Assembly (NCBI RefSeq): GCF_007753095.1
Contig: NZ_CP036348.1
Location: 5,867,411-5,931,410 of the forward strand
Direction of reading: 5' to 3'
Origin: Rosistilla carotiformis
GTDB lineage: Bacteria; Planctomycetota; Planctomycetia; Pirellulales; Pirellulaceae
Length of the DNA: 64,000 nt
Each line of letters begins with the position of its first letter. Positions within the stretch are counted from its first letter, which is position 1. The notes under the pieces were generated by a model. The model had not been told where the DNA came from and did no database searches. It worked only from the letters and a program-made list of their open reading frames with translations. Of the stretch, positions 56,680-64,000 are shown in pieces. Position numbers and translations under genes: made by a program.

Positions 56680-58203
56680 GTGACCTTGCAAATACCTGAC
56701 TACCTTCGAATTCACGCAGACGACAACACCTCCCCACGGAAGTTTGCTGCAAGCGACGAGATGTCCGCTTTTTGGCAAGCTTATGTTGATGCGACGGGTT
56801 GGCGAATCAAACCTTCCACTGGCACCACGGCGCACCGGCCGATGTTGTTGCCCGCCTGCACCGAGGCGATGATGGATGTTGATTCTGCCGACGCGCAGCC
56901 GGCGGTTTCAAAAAGTGCAGCGGAAACGCTTGCACTGGCCGCGTCGCGAATCGCCGACCGTTTGCGTGAATTCGAAGGTTTGCTGAGACACGACGAAGCG
57001 ACTCGCGCCGTCGAAGACGCTTTTGCTGGCAACATGCCCACCGCAGGTCACATCGCTGACCGCCTGGAATCAGTGCTGCAAGAGGCGACGGTCGCGACCG
57101 GATGCGACGCGGCGGGACTCTACCTGTTGGATGCCGATACCAGTCAATTGAAGCTGCGTTCGTGTTTCGGGCTCCCCAAGTCGCGATTGATGCAGCCGCC
57201 ACGCCCCCTGCGTGGATCGTTGGGCGATCTGGAAGCTTTGGTTTCGCCGGTCGTCACAATTGAAGACATTCCGCGGATGCCACACTGGGAGAGTCCCGAA
57301 GAACGCGGGGCTGCGATCGTGGTCGCGATTCGCGGTGGCGACCTGCCGCTGGGAACGCTTTGGTTGTGGGACGATCAGCCGCGCGACATCACGTCGGCGC
57401 AACAAGCTTCGGCCACCCTCGCCGCGGGCCGGATCGCGGCTGAACTCGAACGCGAGGTGATCCATACCAAGTCGATCGAACAAACGGAAATCCGCGACGA
57501 ACTCCGTTCCGCCTCTGCCTGGCAATCGCGTCAGCTGCCTCCCGCAATTCCGTTAGATCAAGATTGGGATGTGTCGGGGTGGTGCGAAGCCGCCGACACC
57601 GTGGGGGGGGATTGGTTCGCCTGGGATGTATTGCCCGATGGCAAGCTGGCAATCGCGATCGCATCGGTCGGGACCAGCGGAATCGAATCGGCCTTGACCG
57701 CCGCCACCGCTCGGTCGGCGTGGCAATCACATACCGGATACCGTCATAAAACGAATCAAGTGCTCAGCCGCGTTAACGATACGCTGTGGCAGACGTCGAC
57801 CGGCGATCAATCGACAAGTCTGCTTTACGCAAACGTCGATCCGGAAACGGGCGAAGGACAGTTTTCCGCGGCAGGCAATTGCCATGGATTGATCGTCAAT
57901 CGCTACGGATACCGGATGCTCACCTCGCCAACCAAACCGCTGGGACACGATCCCGACGTTCGGCCGATGGTACAATCGATGCGATTGCTGCCAGGCGAAG
58001 CGTTGGTGTTGATCAGCCAAGGCGCGCTGGCCAGCAATGGCTCGCCGCAATCGGGCCGCTTGACCCAGCAAGAATTGACCGACGCGATCCGCAGGGAACT
58101 GCACAACGGCCCCGAACCCGCCCTGTCTTGCCTGCGAAGACTGTTCGCCCAAGCCGGCAAAGCGGACGCCGATCGATCGCTCGCGATCCTGCAACGGCAA
58201 TAA
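56680..58203 (+). CDS. GAF-domain PP2C-type (SpoIIE/RsbU) phosphatase
   Basis: This 507-residue cytoplasmic protein begins with a helical region (1-110), then a GAF domain (about 125-255, LQEATVATGCDAAGLYLLDA) and a SpoIIE/RsbU-like phosphatase domain (about 285-505). The metal-site motifs are WCEAADTVGGDWFAWDVLPD, KLAIAIASVGTSGIESALTA, and ANVDPETGEGQFSAAGNCHG, though GVASVGTSG replaces the usual D-G-HG and may be degenerate. The start is a GTG at 56680; an ATG at 56761 is an alternative. Such enzymes act on anti-anti-sigma factors, none of which is nearby. Confidence 0.85.
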   Translation: MTLQIPDYLRIHADDNTSPRKFAASDEMSAFWQAYVDATGWRIKPSTGTTAHRPMLLPACTEAMMDVDSADAQPAVSKSAAETLALAASRIADRLREFEGLLRHDEATRAVEDAFAGNMPTAGHIADRLESVLQEATVATGCDAAGLYLLDADTSQLKLRSCFGLPKSRLMQPPRPLRGSLGDLEALVSPVVTIEDIPRMPHWESPEERGAAIVVAIRGGDLPLGTLWLWDDQPRDITSAQQASATLAAGRIAAELEREVIHTKSIEQTEIRDELRSASAWQSRQLPPAIPLDQDWDVSGWCEAADTVGGDWFAWDVLPDGKLAIAIASVGTSGIESALTAATARSAWQSHTGYRHKTNQVLSRVNDTLWQTSTGDQSTSLLYANVDPETGEGQFSAAGNCHGLIVNRYGYRMLTSPTKPLGHDPDVRPMVQSMRLLPGEALVLISQGALASNGSPQSGRLTQQELTDAIRRELHNGPEPALSCLRRLFAQAGKADADRSLAILQRQ

Positions 58204-58272
58204 CGCGCCGCCAACGGGCACGCCGTCGGTTGCCGAACAACCGACGTGGCCAAGGCCCTGCAACTTCGATTG

Positions 58273-60351
58273 CTACTTCGGTACCGGTAGGAACTGGACC
58301 GCATCGACGACGACATACCCATCGGCGTCGCGCGTGCCGACTTCGACCGTTGCATCGCGATCAAAATTGAAAACGCCGATCTTTGTAAACAGCCCGTCGA
58401 TTTCGGGCGGCTTGCGCTGGTTGACCGTATGCGTCGAATCCCCTTGCGCGTGCGTGACCTTCACCGGAACCGCTGTCGCGCGGTTGTTGTTTGGTGGATA
58501 GGAAACCCGGACTTCATAACGTCCCGGCTTCAGTTCGGTCTGGAAACGAACGACCTTCTCTCCCGGTTGCTCGTTTTGATTGTGAACGTATCCGCTGTCG
58601 ACGTACTTCGTATTCGCTCCCGAGTGCTCCCATCTGCCGATCAACCGGGCGGTGTGATCATCGACGACGACGCCAGGCAGTTTCCGCGATGAAATCCGAT
58701 GGGGATCTTCTAACTGAAGCACCTGTCCGTCGGCAACCAGTCGCTGCTGCAAGACGTCATAAGGTACATCCTGAACGGCTTCGCCACGCTCCAACGCGAT
58801 GCACGCCGCGGTCGCTGCGGATTGGCCCAAGATCATGAAGACCGGCTCCATGCGAATCGAACCAAACGCGATGTGGCTGGAAGAGACGCAAACCGGGACC
58901 AGCAGATTTTCGCACTGTGCCTTTTTCGGGACCAATGCACCGTAGGCAACCTTATAGGGACGGGGCGTGTGGACGCCGATGTCCCCCTCGTTCTGCACCT
59001 GGCCATCGGCCGTCACATAGCGTCGAACGTTATGCGAATCGAGCGTGTACGAGCCCATGCCGACCGAATCGGGAGTTTCCTTCCGATCCAAACAATCGTG
59101 TTCGGTCATCACATATTCGCCGATCATCCGTCGGGCTTCGCGAATGTACAGCTGATGCGGCCAGCCGCCATTGTCCAAGAACTCATCCTTGGGCAAGCCC
59201 CACTTGGACATCGCTTCACGAACCTCCAACGGCACCTTCGGATCGTTCGCCATAAAATACATCAACCCCTGCTGATAAACCTTATGCTCTTCGATGATCT
59301 CCTGACGACGCTCGTAGTCGGCGTCGGGGTAGTCATAATTCATCCCGATGTTGTCGGTACTGAAGGGACCGTGGTTGTTGGTGTCGGTTTTGTAATTCGG
59401 CATCGGATCAAATTTGCGGAACATCTCCCGCCACCCCGCATCGAAGACACGGACCAACAACTGATAACGTGCCCGGTCGTAGCCCTCGGGTTTTGGAAAA
59501 GGGATTCGGTTCTCGGGGACGTTTGTCAAACACATTCGAAAACAATACGCCTGCACCCGGTGATCCCCTTCGCCACGCGTGCCTGGCGGTTCGTCGCTAA
59601 TCCCGGGCAACAATTCACCGCCGATGTCGCGTGACTTGAGGTAGGGATCGATCGGTTCTTTGAACCAGTGCGCGTGATGCAACACGCCAACTTGGTTGCC
59701 GTTCCACGTTTCGCCGTAGACGGCATTTGCTTCGCGGCCGACGTGGTAGTCGACTCCGGCGGTCGCCATCAAATCGCCTTCGTAAGTCACGTCGATGAAC
59801 ATCTTGCCATGAAAGACATCGCCTTTCAGCGTTCGGATCGATTCGATCCGCCCCGCCTTGCTGACCACGCCGCCGTCGCGATCGAGCCATTGATCGCGAT
59901 AGACAGGAATCTTCTCTTCCGCGACCCAGTTGTCGTAGATTTGTTCGGCAACATGGGGTTCAAAGACCCACATCCTCGCCTCATCTCCATCGCCCCCGAG
60001 ACCACTTTGATTTTTGTTGCCAAACTTCGCCTGCTCTTCCCAATTCCAAGCCGACGGTTTTTGATAGTGCTTCCAAACGCGATGATAGAATTCGCCGCTT
60101 AGTCCACCGATCGCGTTCTTGTTTCCCGAATCGGTCCAACCAAGGCCGCCCGCGGTCAGGCCACCCAGGTGCTTATCGGGACTGACGATCACGACCGACC
60201 GACCCATTTGCGTCGCCTGAACTGCCGTGGTCACCGCAGCGCTGGTGCCGCCATAAATCACGATGTCGTGATGGTATTCTTTGGCTAAGGCATGGGAAAA
60301 TGAGAAACTTAATAGCGCAGCGGTGGCGCAGAAGATGGATTTGATTTGCAT
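58273..60351 (-). CDS. Secreted FAD-dependent oxidoreductase with golvesin-like C-terminal domain
   Basis: This 692-residue protein has a signal peptide (SIFCATAALLSFSFSHALA), then the FAD-binding motif HDIVIYGGTSAAVTTAVQAT and VIVSPDKHLGGLTAGGLGWT, which marks the planctomycete FAD_oxidored family. A large insert (about 180-500) holds CNLTNVPENRIPF-like and YDYPDADYERRQEII segments. The last ~130 residues (RYEVRVSYPPNNNRATAVPV, DADGYVVVDAVQFLP) match a golvesin/Xly-type carbohydrate-binding-like beta domain. The ATG at 60351 is chosen for its signal peptide. It probably oxidises a sugar or polymer outside the cytoplasm. Confidence 0.87.
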   Translation of the reverse strand: MQIKSIFCATAALLSFSFSHALAKEYHHDIVIYGGTSAAVTTAVQATQMGRSVVIVSPDKHLGGLTAGGLGWTDSGNKNAIGGLSGEFYHRVWKHYQKPSAWNWEEQAKFGNKNQSGLGGDGDEARMWVFEPHVAEQIYDNWVAEEKIPVYRDQWLDRDGGVVSKAGRIESIRTLKGDVFHGKMFIDVTYEGDLMATAGVDYHVGREANAVYGETWNGNQVGVLHHAHWFKEPIDPYLKSRDIGGELLPGISDEPPGTRGEGDHRVQAYCFRMCLTNVPENRIPFPKPEGYDRARYQLLVRVFDAGWREMFRKFDPMPNYKTDTNNHGPFSTDNIGMNYDYPDADYERRQEIIEEHKVYQQGLMYFMANDPKVPLEVREAMSKWGLPKDEFLDNGGWPHQLYIREARRMIGEYVMTEHDCLDRKETPDSVGMGSYTLDSHNVRRYVTADGQVQNEGDIGVHTPRPYKVAYGALVPKKAQCENLLVPVCVSSSHIAFGSIRMEPVFMILGQSAATAACIALERGEAVQDVPYDVLQQRLVADGQVLQLEDPHRISSRKLPGVVVDDHTARLIGRWEHSGANTKYVDSGYVHNQNEQPGEKVVRFQTELKPGRYEVRVSYPPNNNRATAVPVKVTHAQGDSTHTVNQRKPPEIDGLFTKIGVFNFDRDATVEVGTRDADGYVVVDAVQFLPVPK

Positions 60352-60519
60352 GAGTTGGGGGGTCTGCAAAAGGCGTAAAAGAGCGGATGCAACGGCGTGC
60401 AATGAAACGCACAGAAGAACGCCATTTTGGTCGCTCGGTTGCCAACAAGCAAGCTTTGCAGCGAAACGGGCCAGGACTCGCCCAGCCCTTCTCACGCCTG
60501 ACGTCTGACGCCTGAAAAG

Positions 60520-61440
60520 CTATTGAGCGGCGGCGCGAAAGACATCCATCAAGTTGCCCGGCTGCGATTTCACCTCGGGGACCGCTACCGGCTTGATCGG
60601 CTCCGGCTTGCTGGGCACAGGTTGCGTGAACAAGGCTTGGGCGGGGCCACCGGATGCGGTCGGTGTCGCCATCGAATATTGAGCTCCAGCCGGAACCGCG
60701 GTTGCCGTCGCCCCGAAAGCGACTGCCGGCACGACGCGGCTTTCCGGATATTCGGGCCGTTGGTTCGCGGGCGCCGCGAGATTGGGAGAACAGCATTGGC
60801 AATGGTTCAACGCGACGGCTGCCTGAGAGCGCACCGCGTCAACCATCTCGCCTGGGTTTCCGTCGACGTCGGTCCCCGCAATGCAGACCTGCAGCGCTTT
60901 GACCAGCGGCGGCGTGCAGACCGGTAGCGTCGCGATCGTCTTGGCCGCTTCCAAGCGCACGCAGACCGAAGAGTCGGCGCGGAGCGCGGAGATCAACGTC
61001 GCTTCGGCTTCCGGATAATAACGGACATCGAGTCCTTGCAGTTGAGCGATTGCAGCCTGCCGCTGCGGAGCCTGCAGTTCAACCGCTTTCACCTGCGCGG
61101 CGGTTCCCTCGGGACCGGGCTGCTCCTGTTCCCCGGGCAGCGGCATCTTTTCGCCCGGGATCATCCCACCGGTTAGCGCACTCAACGGCCGCAGCAATCC
61201 ATCCAACAACTGGCAGACAGGTGAAGCTCGCAGATGAGCGCAAACGCCCCGGCGCGCCGCCGCCATCGACTCGATCATCGTCGGCTTCGGCGGATACGAC
61301 TGGACCACCAAGCCAGAGAGGCTGATCGGCTCCGGTTCCGATGGAGCTGGCAACGTTTGCTGGGCGGAGACCCAAGCGCCAGGCAAGCCCAATGCGAAGG
61401 CAAGCATCAGCGTGGCGGCGGTTCGAAGGGCCAGTCGCAT
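60520..61440 (-). CDS. Secreted HEAT-repeat-like protein
   Basis: This 306-residue protein has a signal peptide (LRTAATLMLAFALGLPGAWVSA). The middle (about 145-235) has HEAT-like helices with YYPEAEATLISALRADSSVC, VRLEAAKTIATLPVCTPPLV and RSQAAVALNHCQCCSP, a form seen in other planctomycete exported proteins. Six or more Cys residues in the mature part may form disulfides. The rest is Pro/Ala-rich and probably disordered. Start is the ATG at 61440; the frame runs on to 61512. Function is unknown. Confidence 0.75.
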   Translation of the reverse strand: MRLALRTAATLMLAFALGLPGAWVSAQQTLPAPSEPEPISLSGLVVQSYPPKPTMIESMAAARRGVCAHLRASPVCQLLDGLLRPLSALTGGMIPGEKMPLPGEQEQPGPEGTAAQVKAVELQAPQRQAAIAQLQGLDVRYYPEAEATLISALRADSSVCVRLEAAKTIATLPVCTPPLVKALQVCIAGTDVDGNPGEMVDAVRSQAAVALNHCQCCSPNLAAPANQRPEYPESRVVPAVAFGATATAVPAGAQYSMATPTASGGPAQALFTQPVPSKPEPIKPVAVPEVKSQPGNLMDVFRAAAQ

Positions 61441-61716
61441 CCCAATCCCCAAAACGGAAACAAGTTTCAAAGCAAGAGGTGCATTGCTAGCGGCAAAAAC
61501 CGCCGGTCGCACCCGATGGAAGCACTGTTAACGATTCCGACGACGACGCGTCAAGGTCGCTCACAAACTTGAAAATAAAAGCCGATCGGCCTTGAGCTAC
61601 CGTCCCGTTCTAACCTACAACCCCCCCGCCAGATCGAGCGTTCGAGCACATTACTCGCTGACCGTCGAGGTCCATGAAATGCTCGCGGATTGCTAACCGA
61701 AGCCATAAGATACCGG

Positions 61717-62919
61717 ATGCCGTCATCGTCACTCTGCCGATCCACGATCCTGCCGCTGATGTGGTTGGTGGGGATCGTTGCAGTCGGACAAGAACCGCGG
61801 AGCTTGCAGCAACCTAGCAGCGCCGCCGCCACGGCGGGGACTCCGCAATTGCTCCCCTCACCAAGCTCCCCGCTGCAACAACCCGAATATCCGGGGGCCA
61901 CCGTCGGCGAACCGATCGTGTTGACCGACCAACCGCTGACCGGTATCGGATACTGCGATTCGGGATTCTGCGGTTCCTGCAGCGACGACGGTTCCTGCGT
62001 TTCCTGCGGAACCAACAATTCAAACAACGACACATTCAGCGGCCGATTGTATTCCGCCTTTTCGGCAGCACTATGCGAAGCCGATCCGTGTTACATGCCT
62101 GAATGGCACCTGCTCGAATCCGCCTCGTTCTGGGTCGATTCGGCTCGCACGCAAAACCGTACACGCGTCCGCTGGGATTATGGGATCGACATGATCCTGC
62201 CCGATCGCAGCGAATATTTCATGGCCAAGATCGGCGGCAAAGGCCCCTCGCCGCAACCCGGATCCGCCTCCATCAACCAACTCGACTACCACGAGATGAG
62301 TCTGTATGCCGAGACCGCGCACGGGAAATTTTCGATGTTCACGGTCACCCCCTATCGATCGCTGTACATGGAACAGGCCGGGCATGGCGCGGGATTTGGC
62401 GACATCCAAATCGGTACCAAAAGCATGCTGCACGATACGCGGATGCTGCAGGTCACGATGCAAACGACGACGACGATTCCCACAGGCAAAGCCCGAAATG
62501 GTGTCGGCGCTGGACACATGTCGCTGGAACCGGCGTTGTTGATGGGGTTGGCCCTCACCGATCGCGATTTTCTGCAAGCGCAGGTCGCCGAATGGATACC
62601 GTTGGGAGGGGACGCGGAATACGCCGGCGCTCTCCTGCGTTGGGGCGTCGCCTGGAACCGAATTTTTTGGCAACGCGACCCGGACAATTTGATGACCGTC
62701 AACCTCGACTTTGTCGGTTGGTCGTTTCAAGATGGGGCTTACACCGATCCGGTTCTCGGAACCCAGTCGTCAAGCAACGAGACCTACCTGTATGTCGGCC
62801 CCGGCACGCGCTTTCTTTTCTGTGGAAAGTTTGAGTTCGGCATCGGTGGACTCTACGCATTGTCGGAGCGTCATTTTGCCGAACATCTGATGCGTACCGA
62901 ATTAACGATCCGGTACTAA
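61717..62919 (+). CDS. Putative outer-membrane beta-barrel protein with N-terminal Cys-rich segment
   Basis: This 400-residue protein has an export signal (STILPLMWLVGIVAVGQ), a Pro/Ser-rich linker, a Cys-rich loop (GYCDSGFCGSCSDDGSCVSC) at about 78-97, and then about 280 residues of alternating strand-turn character with Gly/aromatic residues (RVRWDYGIDMILPDRSEYFM, FGIGGLYALSERHFAEHLM), ending in a terminal aromatic (RY). That is consistent with a transporter-like or phenol-degradation-type barrel. An ATG at 61717 is preferred to a TTG nine codons earlier. I can name no close family. Confidence 0.65.
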   Translation: MPSSSLCRSTILPLMWLVGIVAVGQEPRSLQQPSSAAATAGTPQLLPSPSSPLQQPEYPGATVGEPIVLTDQPLTGIGYCDSGFCGSCSDDGSCVSCGTNNSNNDTFSGRLYSAFSAALCEADPCYMPEWHLLESASFWVDSARTQNRTRVRWDYGIDMILPDRSEYFMAKIGGKGPSPQPGSASINQLDYHEMSLYAETAHGKFSMFTVTPYRSLYMEQAGHGAGFGDIQIGTKSMLHDTRMLQVTMQTTTTIPTGKARNGVGAGHMSLEPALLMGLALTDRDFLQAQVAEWIPLGGDAEYAGALLRWGVAWNRIFWQRDPDNLMTVNLDFVGWSFQDGAYTDPVLGTQSSSNETYLYVGPGTRFLFCGKFEFGIGGLYALSERHFAEHLMRTELTIRY

Positions 62920-62997
62920 ACCGACGCGACGCCAGTCCAGCACAAACCTTTGTAGCGCGAAGGTTCGCGGGCTCGAAGGCCTGACGATGACGCCAGG

Positions 62998-64000
62998 TTA
63001 GATGAATTCTTCGCGTTTGGGTCGACCGGCCAGCAACCGTTGCAGGATGCTCCGCATTTCCCGTACCTTCAACGGCATCGACATCAGAACGCGGTGGGAG
63101 GACAGTTTGGCATTCCGAATTACATTCTGCTGCGATTGATCGGCCAATAGCACCGCGGGAATGTCGGCGGTGTGTTCGTCTTCAGCAAAACGATTGAACG
63201 CTTCCATCGCGAGCGATCCCAGTTCCGAAGCCGAGAAGATCACACAATCGGCGGGGGGATCGTCGCCCGGCACAAACCGGCCTAGCGCTCGGGTGGGATC
63301 GGAAATCACCAGAACGCGATAACCACGCTTCTTCAGCCGATCGCGAACCACGTCTTGCAACGAGGCCTTCGATTCGACCAACATCACAATCCGGCCTTCC
63401 CCTTCATTGGTCGGCATCTCGCCCGCCGGAGCGCTCGGCGTGACGGGGATCCCCTGGCGGATCTGCTTCATCCGTTCCAACGCCTGCTTCCCTTCCATCT
63501 GCAACGCAGCGGCGCTTTGCAAACGTTTCTCGGGATCAAATTCCAATGCTTTGGCAACCACTTGGATCGCAGGGACCGGAATGGTGGGATCGACTTGCCC
63601 AAGTGGCTTGATGTCTTGGAACCGGCTCACGTTGAGGCGTTTCATCCGCTCCCGCGTCTCCAGCAACGGCGGCTCGCCGCACAACATCGTGTACAGCATC
63701 GCACCGGCAAAGTAGACGTCGCTGCGCGGATCGTCCTTGCGAACATTGGTCCCCCGTTCCAACGCGGCATAATCGATCGCCCGCGCGTTGGGGCAATCGG
63801 CCACCTTTTCGGGATTGTCTCGATCGGCCAACGCCGCCAAGCCGAAATCGACAAGCTTCGCCCTGCCTTCGGAGGAGACCAAAACGTTCGACAATTTCAA
63901 GTCGCGATGCGAAATCCCAAGCGATGCCGCATAAGACAGCCCCGATGCAATATCGACCAACAACTTCATCGCGATCTCGGGCTGCAGCTTGCCCCGGATC
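62998..64000 (-). CDS. Ser/Thr protein kinase fused to degenerate receiver domain (5' truncated)
   Basis: The gene continues beyond the right edge, so the N-terminal kinase lobe is missing. The visible part has the catalytic loop HRDLKLSNVLVSSEGRAKL with VDFGLAALA, a DVYFAGAMLYTMLCGEPPLL helix and the end of the kinase domain. After a linker there is a receiver-like domain (GRIVMLVESKASLQDVVRDR onward) in which the acidic pair and the phospho-acceptor Asp are replaced (VES; CVIFSASELG). It therefore may bind a partner rather than accept phosphate. The function is unknown; the upstream neighbour is not visible. Confidence 0.88.
   Translation of the reverse strand, partial: IRGKLQPEIAMKLLVDIASGLSYAASLGISHRDLKLSNVLVSSEGRAKLVDFGLAALADRDNPEKVADCPNARAIDYAALERGTNVRKDDPRSDVYFAGAMLYTMLCGEPPLLETRERMKRLNVSRFQDIKPLGQVDPTIPVPAIQVVAKALEFDPEKRLQSAAALQMEGKQALERMKQIRQGIPVTPSAPAGEMPTNEGEGRIVMLVESKASLQDVVRDRLKKRGYRVLVISDPTRALGRFVPGDDPPADCVIFSASELGSLAMEAFNRFAEDEHTADIPAVLLADQSQQNVIRNAKLSSHRVLMSMPLKVREMRSILQRLLAGRPKREEFI

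Noticed and set aside
1-64000. tRNA, rRNA, insertion sequences, prophage or defence islands
   Set aside because: No tRNA cloverleaf, rRNA signature, transposase, integrase, phage gene or defence gene was recognised by reading; a dedicated scan was not possible.

Overview
The window looks like a stretch of chromosome from a planctomycete of the Pirellulaceae (Rhodopirellula/Rosistilla/Stieleria-like). The evidence is a set of lineage-typical families: a DUF1587/1592/1588/1585 cytochrome-like protein followed by a DUF1552 protein, very large secreted proteins with an N-terminal RLxLExLExRxLM motif, a Ser/Thr kinase with C-terminal TPR-like helices, an ECF-like sigma factor, DUF1080, PmoA-like and golvesin-domain secreted enzymes, and a B-type succinate dehydrogenase. 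I saw no rRNA, tRNA, CRISPR array, prophage or insertion sequence. The base composition is high GC, so many long antisense ORFs are only shadows of real genes.

Layout. 1-4.7 kb: the end of a GCS2-type ligase, a lipoprotein, a small BON-like protein, and a minus-strand operon of a 49-residue one-helix membrane protein, a soluble PAS histidine kinase and a sigma-54 activator. Sigma-54-like -24/-12 elements precede both the operon and the BON-like gene. 4.9-12.7 kb: cupin, secreted TIM-barrel epimerase-like protein, an acyl-CoA synthetase/GNAT fusion converging on a histone-deacetylase-like enzyme, DUF3565, a Gdx/SugE-like exporter, a YitT-like protein and an ECF sigma factor. 12.8-25 kb: secreted CotH/lamin-tail/dockerin protein with an internal 456-bp duplication, an orphan helical protein, an EF-hand protein, a cluster of 30-bp repeats, a Ser/Thr kinase, a PQQ-like propeller, a hairpin-rich intergenic element, and a SdrD-B/DUF11 surface protein. 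25-37.5 kb: lipase, the DUF1592/DUF1552 pair (the first with a 15-bp tandem repeat), and a MoxR/TPR-lipoprotein unit divergent from a DUF58/transglutaminase unit. 37.6-43.4 kb: coaE-rho-ribH, an OmpA-like lipoprotein, a Cys-rich secreted protein, and a THUMP-like methyltransferase. 43.6-48.1 kb: a candidate 29-residue membrane peptide, a secreted SGNH/DUF1080/MsrB triple fusion, a 2-Cys peroxiredoxin, a histidine-rich secreted protein and a single-domain response regulator. 48.4-53.4 kb: structured leader, sdhC-sdhA-sdhB and an aldo/keto reductase. 53.4-64 kb: PmoA-like protein, F420-reductase-like protein, LOG-family protein, GAF-SpoIIE phosphatase, FAD oxidoreductase, HEAT-like secreted protein, outer-membrane-like protein and a truncated kinase/pseudo-receiver fusion.

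How the genes work together. The best candidate for an undescribed system is the sigma-54 circuit at 1.4-4.7 kb: a tiny membrane protein that may give a soluble kinase its membrane input, an activator that may drive its own operon, and a neighbouring target with a matching promoter. Other coherent units are the opposed acylation/deacylation enzymes, the MoxR-DUF58-transglutaminase-TPR locus, and the succinate dehydrogenase operon with its folded leader. All functions are inferred from sequence reading; no database search was run.
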